DNA of 64,000 nucleotides from Atrichornis clamosus (lineage: Eukaryota > Chordata > Aves > Passeriformes > Menuridae): assembly GCA_013400975.1 (NCBI GenBank), contig WBMZ01009450.1:1-64000 (forward strand), given 5' to 3'. Below the pieces are notes generated by a model. That model saw only the letters and a list, made by a program, of their open reading frames with translations. It was not told where the DNA came from and made no database searches. Shown here one piece after another: positions 58,217 to 64,000 of the stretch. The stretch's first letter is position 1. Each line of letters begins with the position of its first letter. A program made the position numbers and the translations under genes.

Positions 58217-61200
58217 GTAAGTGACAGGAGTTACTAACTTTTACAAACTGCTTTGTTAAAATCCATATTTGAAATTCAATGGGGTATTGAAAGAAAAAGG
58301 AAAGCATTTTGTGCATGAAGATTTCTCTAGCATGAAAAGTAACAGAGCTTCTTGCTGTGGAAACTGAGAATCTCTAAAGTGATAGCCAGGCTATTGCTTT
58401 GCAACCTGAGTTACTTATATGTGTCCTAGCTTAGAATTTTAGGCATGAATGAGTAAAGAGTTCTAAAGCATGAGAGTGTGTGGACATACAAAAAGGTGAT
58501 TTTGGTGTGCCACTGGCCCCATGGTAGCTGGTTCTACATATGTTCTTTATCCCATAGTTAAAGCAAAGAAGTTTCAATAAAAATGACCAGCCACCCTGTT
58601 GATGGAGTAAGAGTCTGAACACAAGTGGCTTTTGCAGGGTAGAATTTACTCACTTCTCTCAAGCCCATTGTGTCTTGCCCTTCAAACTAGTGCTTCAGTA
58701 AAAGGCTTTAATGAATGTTTTTGAAACTATATGTTAATAGGGAATTTCCTCCTAGCCTCTCTCCAAAAATGATCTCAAGCTCTGGAGCTTGTAAGTTCTT
58801 TCTGTGCTTGTTAATCCCCTCTACAAGTCTGCCAACTGCTCTCAAGAGATGCATGAATTTTAAGACTTTACTCGTTAGCTAGACTTTCATACGTAAGGAT
58901 TTATTTTTATATCCTGGTTTTTGCCTAAATACTGTATATTAAATGCATTTAATATATCTAGATTGTGATTCCTATTAATGGACTATAATTTACATGGATT
59001 TCAGTGCTAGCTCTGGACATTATTTCACACTGCATTTATTTAATACTGCACCCTTGGCTTCATGGATATTCCACAGTTGTGCTATAAGGAGGAATAAGTG
59101 CTACACCATCAGAGTGTAGCATTTATTACCTGCTGTATTCTCCAGGATGGTTCTTGTCAGGTCTTCTTGCTCCTCCCTTTGTAAATAGCTGCAGAAAATT
59201 GTATAGTTACTTATGTCTCTATTTCAAGGATGACTTCATTCTTGTAATTCCTTTTAAGCATTAATGGGCTACTCAGAAAATGAGATTAAAACCTTTATAT
59301 TATAATATACCAACTGCCATATGCATAACCTATCCTCCTGAGAGGACTGTCTATATAGAAGTGTGTTACTTAGAATGGTGTGTCTCTTTTGTAGGTGAGT
59401 GTGAGAGGAGCATCTTGTTGAAAATTCCTACTATGATTTTGTGCAGCAGTTTCATAGCTGATCAGACCAAATTCTTGCATGTCAGCAAGGTCAGATGGGG
59501 AAGAAAAGCATTCGGGGAAAAACAAAAACCCTTGAACAAACAGTACTGTAGAATTTACTTGAACCTCTTGTCTTTGAGGTTTGTCAGCTTCATCGTCTTT
59601 GGTGACAGTATCACACACAAAAAAGAAATGGCTTTGTACATCATTTGAAGCTCAACCTTCAGGTTAAAGGGTACTCAGGAGGTAAAAGCTGAGCAGAACT
59701 AATTTTTCTCATGGTAAGAGAATTAATTCAGTCTTCTAATAAAAAGGATCAAAAGATAAGAATTGAAAAGGATGTGGAGGATACTGGCTATGCTGAAAAA
59801 CCCCTCCCTCAGGTTTAATCAAACATTTCTGCCATATGATCCAACTAAATTGAATATAAACAGTCATGAAAGAGGAGGAGTATAGCCATGCTATTTGCAC
59901 ATACTACTGTCTGCACTAGTTGTTACTCTGAATGCAGACTTGTTTGAACTGGCCTGTAGAGACAAGTCTGAATACACACCTAATTGTGGTTATTATTCTG
60001 TGGAGTGGCCCCCTTAGTTCCAGTTTTAGTTGGCTGCTAAAGATTACAGAAGCTCAGAAAGTACAGCCTTCCTGCAGAGGGAAAGGACTGGTAAGACTGT
60101 GTAATGGTTTAGTGTTGCTTGTTTATTTGCACCCACCAAGTTGCTGCATTTTAGAAGTGATGATGACACAATCTTCAGTATGATAGTATCATTGGTGAGA
60201 CTATTGGGTGTTTACTACAAGTTGGAAAGTGCTAACAGAAATAATGTCTACTTTGCTTGAAACTTTGTATCTTTGCAGTCATCATAAAATTATATCTCCC
60301 TCTGTTTTCAAAGTATTACATGAAATCCCAGTGGCCTCATAGTATGTGGTTTTAATAAAATCTAATGATCAAGAACAATTTGGGATGCTGCAGGCAAAAT
60401 CCTGAGAAACAAAACCATTTCTCAGACCTGATTTTCAGCTCACATTTCCAGTTTGTGGGTACTGGAAAGATACAGAATAATGGTGATTCTGTGTAAAAGC
60501 ATTAAGTAGTAAAGGCATCACCTCTTGCATTTCTGCAGGACTGAGAAATTTGGTTTGTATCTGCCACATGCCAGGTTGAGTACTTGACTCCTGTAAGGTT
60601 AGTGTTCTCACTTTACTGCTGTGATTAGCAAGGATTCTTCATGGATTCAGGTTGTGTTCTTTCGAGGATTACTGGTTATTATTTACATTTCTCTTACTAT
60701 GGCACTTTTTTCTCAGCCAAAATCCTTTTTATGAGGAGGCAACTGTCATAATGGTATCTTGCTGTTTATTGCTGTCTAAATGCAGTTGGTGCTTTCAGTT
60801 TTCTATGATGTTGCAAGAAAAGACAGTATAGTTTAAAAATGCAAACTTTACTTTGGGTGCTGAATTAATAGCTGAATTTTAATTAATCTTGTAAAGTCTG
60901 TAATATGCAACTGAAAGGTTGAAGGGTTTTATGAGTATGTATAAATCAAAGACGTGCTTGAGTACTGTTCTAAGATGAAAAGCAAGGGCTGTGTGAACTT
61001 GGTGTTCACTTGGCAAAATCATCAATGATTAGTTTTCTACCCCATTGAGCTTTGCATAGCAGTCTTTTGTCTCAGAATTCTAGAGGAGAACAATTTGGGG
61101 GCTGTTAAGTTTGTGTCTTTTTTTTTTTGTTTAAGCCCTTTGTATTTTGGTAGGAGAAACTCTGCCTGAGGGTTTGTGGGAGAAAGCAGGAAAATTTTCC

Positions 61201-64000
61201 TGGAGTGTACTCTGCTGTGCTGCCCCATCCTTGAAGTGCTCTTGCCCTGTTGCTGCTGTTCTCCCGTAGCACTAGTAGTAGACTGAATTCTGTAGTTATG
61301 AACATGGAGAAAGATTGAGGTCTCAGCTGTTTGGCAGAGTCTTGTATTTGTATGATTCTAATATTGTTTCCTAGTGGAGTGCAATTACAACTTGTGTTTG
61401 CTTCCTGAAATAATAACCAGAAAACATTTCACATTCTCAATCTTCAGGAAAAAACAGTATGTTTATCAGGATCAGTTCTCTCAGCAAATTAGTCAAACTC
61501 TCATTTCACGTGTTAAAGTTAGTCTTGCCTTAGTCTCTGACACCCCAACTGAACAGTTCTGTGGAAGCAGTTATTTAATTATGTGTGCCAAAAGCTTGAT
61601 GTGTTAATTTTCTTCTGTAGAACCGTTTGCAGAAGTATGCAAGATAGAGGGTTTTTTCCCTAGTAAATCCCTGTACTGTTTGTAGTAGGCTCTTGCTGTT
61701 CTCTTCTTCCCAGTTAGTCCATATGTAGAAGCACACGCATTCATGGTATAGAAAAGTTGAATTAATATAGGAACAGAGGAATATTCTCTGTGTGAACAGG
61801 AAGTTGTATATTCTTGGTTTTGATTTATGTGTGCTGGTAAGAAGTTCACCTCCCTCACCTGGCTGGCGATGCTGTACCTGGTGCAGGATGTGAGTGGCCC
61901 TCCTGGCTGCCAGGGCACTGCTGACCCATATTCAACTTGCCATTGACCAGGACCCCGAGATCTCTTTCTGTGTGGCTGCTCTCCAGTGTCTGTGCTCAGT
62001 CTGTCCATACATCCAGGGTTGCCCCATCCCAGGTGCAGAATCCAGCACTTTCCCTTGTTAAACTTCCTGCAGTTGGTGATTGCCCAGCCCTCTAATTTGT
62101 TGAGGTCTCTGCAGAGCCTCTCTGCTTTCAAGGGAGTTGACAGCTCTTCCCAGTTTAGTGTCATCGGCAAACTTAGTATTCCTTGGAGATGTTTATGAAG
62201 ACACTGAGGAGAACTGTGGAACCCCACTAGTGACAGGTCACCAGCCTGATGTCACTCCATTCATTATAACCCTTTGTGCCTGACTTGTGAGCCAGTTGCT
62301 CAGCCATCACATGATGTGTTTGTCCAGCTGTGTGCTGGACATTTTGTCCAGAAGGATCCTGTGAGAGACCTCAAATCAATAGCTTTACTGAAATCCAAAA
62401 AGTTGACATCAGCTGGCTTCCCCTGATCAACTACCTGGGTTACCTTGTCATAAAAGGAAATTAAGTTTGTTAAGCAGGACTTTTCCATTACAAACTTATT
62501 TTGGCTGGGACCAGTTGTTTTTCCAGTGTTTTTCACTAGCTCCCAGAATAACCCTTGTAACTTTACCAGGCACTGAAGTGAGGCTGACAGGCATGTAGTT
62601 ACTACAGTCATCCTTGCCTTGGAACAATGTTTGCCAGCTTCCAGTTGAGTGGGACCTCTTCAGATTTCCAGTTGGATTGAATATGCAGAAAGAGGGCATC
62701 AAGAAGGCTAAATGCTACCTGTACTCTTAGGATAAAAAAGAGGATGGGTGAAAGCACAGTGAATACAATTTGGTTTTTAATATGTCATATTAATATGAAA
62801 TATTGTAAATACACCTTCCAAAATATGAAAAGTATTGGCAAAGTCACATTTGTATCTTCTTACCAAAATGTTCAGTATTTCCCCTCGAGAAGAATCAGAA
62901 ATCAACCTTCCCTTGCAAGTCATCCATGTGACATAAAATCACTGCAAATACACGTATTTCACTGCTCTTTAAATGGGAATATAGGAGAAAATGTCAAATA
63001 GACTGGCCAGAGTTTCAGTTTCTCGGACTCCTTGCACATGTTAGGAGTTTGCAGCACTTTATGCAAACTGTTGATGGGTTGTGAATTGTGGCTTGTGCTG
63101 AGGCAAATGCCAGTTTGGTGCCGCAGCAACAGCAACCATCCCCAGTTACCTGTTCTTGGGTTCCGAGAATGAAAAGGGAGAGCTATAGAAGGTTTTTGCA
63201 GTGCTTTTATTTAAGACCAGACTAGAGAGACTCTCTAGAACCAAAGGGAGAGGGCCAAGCATCCGGCCATGTCTGGGTGGGAAACAGCACCTGTCAGCAG
63301 TGTTCTGATGCCAGTCATGTTGATTAGGAGACGTAGCATAGATTGCTACTTAAGCAAAGAAACATTAATTTGAGCCATATGTCTAAAGGCTGAAAGGGAA
63401 AATGAGCCAGATCCATCTGTACTGTATATCCATTCAGTGATGAACATAGAAGATAACAGTAAAGTGAAAAATCAGGTTAGTATGCTTATGGCTGTGTTTT
63501 AGTGTTGTTTTTTTTCTTTCACCGTTTTACAGTTTGTCAGTGAGAGCAGACCTCAGCACTGCTAGATCATGGCTCCTTCCCTTTCTGGTTCAGACTTCCA
63601 GGGATACATTTGTACTCTGTTTCCGCTAGATTGTGATTTTGATCTCTCTGAGGTTTGTTTACTGTCAAATACAATAGTGACACAATGCTGAAGTGTAGAA
63701 ATTATTCCTCTCTTCCAAGTTTCCTCCTGCTTGATGCAGTCACTTCGTGTAGGCCTCGGTGTGTTGCCAGGGAAACAGGGAGGGATGTTTGATCAGTGTG
63801 TGCTTGTGTTTCTGTCAACGTCTTGCTCAGTGAAACAGCAGCTCTTCTCAAAAACAGAGATAGTGCTGCTCTGATAGCCGTTGCCATTAAAGCTGATTTT
63901 TTTGCTGGTTTGTCTAATGAGAAATACAGAATTGGGGAAGAAAAAAAAGTCAACTTTATGATTGCTCTAAGGCTCAAAAATGGTAATACACTGTCTAGAG
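58217..64000 (+). other. ARHGEF10: Intron 18 of ARHGEF10, incomplete
   Basis: At least 5.8 kb follow the GTAAGT donor with no convincing next exon. The intron is AT-rich and holds one sizeable antisense CR1 remnant (61840-62700). The final 600 bp show no recognised feature. The exons for the C-terminal half, including the WD40/beta-propeller-like part, lie beyond the window. Confidence 0.85.
61840..62700 (-). repeat. CR1 LINE ORF2 fragment (reverse transcriptase), antisense, frameshifted
   Basis: The minus-strand translation gives, in N to C order but in different frames, MPVSLTSVPGKVTRVILG (about 62600), KSCLTNLISFYDKVTQVVDQ (about 62470), VNFLDFSKAID (about 62395), then [20 protein letters not shown] (about 62050). 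These are consecutive reverse-transcriptase motifs of CR1. The FADD-like catalytic region is deleted or degraded near 62170. This is a dead copy. Confidence 0.92.

Noticed and set aside
61604..62227. 207-codon minus-strand open frame
   Set aside because: It reads through a CR1 reverse-transcriptase remnant and unrelated flanks. Neighbouring RT motifs are in other frames, so it is a pseudogene fragment.
63430..63478. Exon-like stretch with AG before and CAG|GTTAGT after
   Set aside because: Its translation does not match the expected continuation of ARHGEF10 after exon 18, and single cryptic splice pairs are common by chance.
1..64000. Search for CRISPR arrays, operons, tRNA/rRNA genes or a novel multi-gene system
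   Set aside because: No regularly spaced repeats, ribosome-binding sites or compact gene clusters are present. The window is a single intron-rich vertebrate gene with retroelements.

Overview
The window is vertebrate nuclear DNA, almost certainly from a bird. It holds one large, intron-rich gene on the + strand whose spliced product reads as ARHGEF10 (Rho guanine nucleotide exchange factor 10). The background is AT-rich intron with CR1 non-LTR retrotransposon fragments in both orientations and three solo-LTR-like insertions, which is the usual avian repeat profile. The LTRs resemble families I remember from non-chicken birds, so a neoavian (perhaps passerine) species is likely, but that is an inference.

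Layout. Positions 1-560 are a TATA-less CpG island with a probable non-coding first exon ending at 161. Intron 1 (12.7 kb) leads to exon 2, which carries the start codon at 12922. Intron 2 (15.3 kb) follows. From 28236 to 58216 there are 16 more coding exons, all with GT-AG borders and continuous phase. The last visible coding exon ends at 58216. The remaining 5.8 kb is intron 18, so the gene runs off the right edge. The 17 coding exons give 723 complete codons, about half of a protein usually near 1,350 residues.

Protein layout. Residues 1-290 are acidic, Pro/Ser-rich and probably disordered, with two copies of an IYDDV module (exons 7 and 8). Residues 289-345 look like a coiled coil followed by a basic patch. 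The DH (RhoGEF) domain covers about 400-605, with its signature helices in exons 12-16. A PH-like region starts near 617 (exons 17-18). The C-terminal beta-propeller-like half lies beyond the window.

No second gene, tRNA, rRNA or CRISPR array was found. I see no undescribed gene system here. The points most worth a second look are the duplicated IYDDV exons, a 27-bp hairpin arm pair in intron 17 that pairs fully only in the sense RNA, a perfect 25-bp palindrome in intron 4, and three LTR insertions with intact 5-bp target-site duplications, one of them only 164 bp long.
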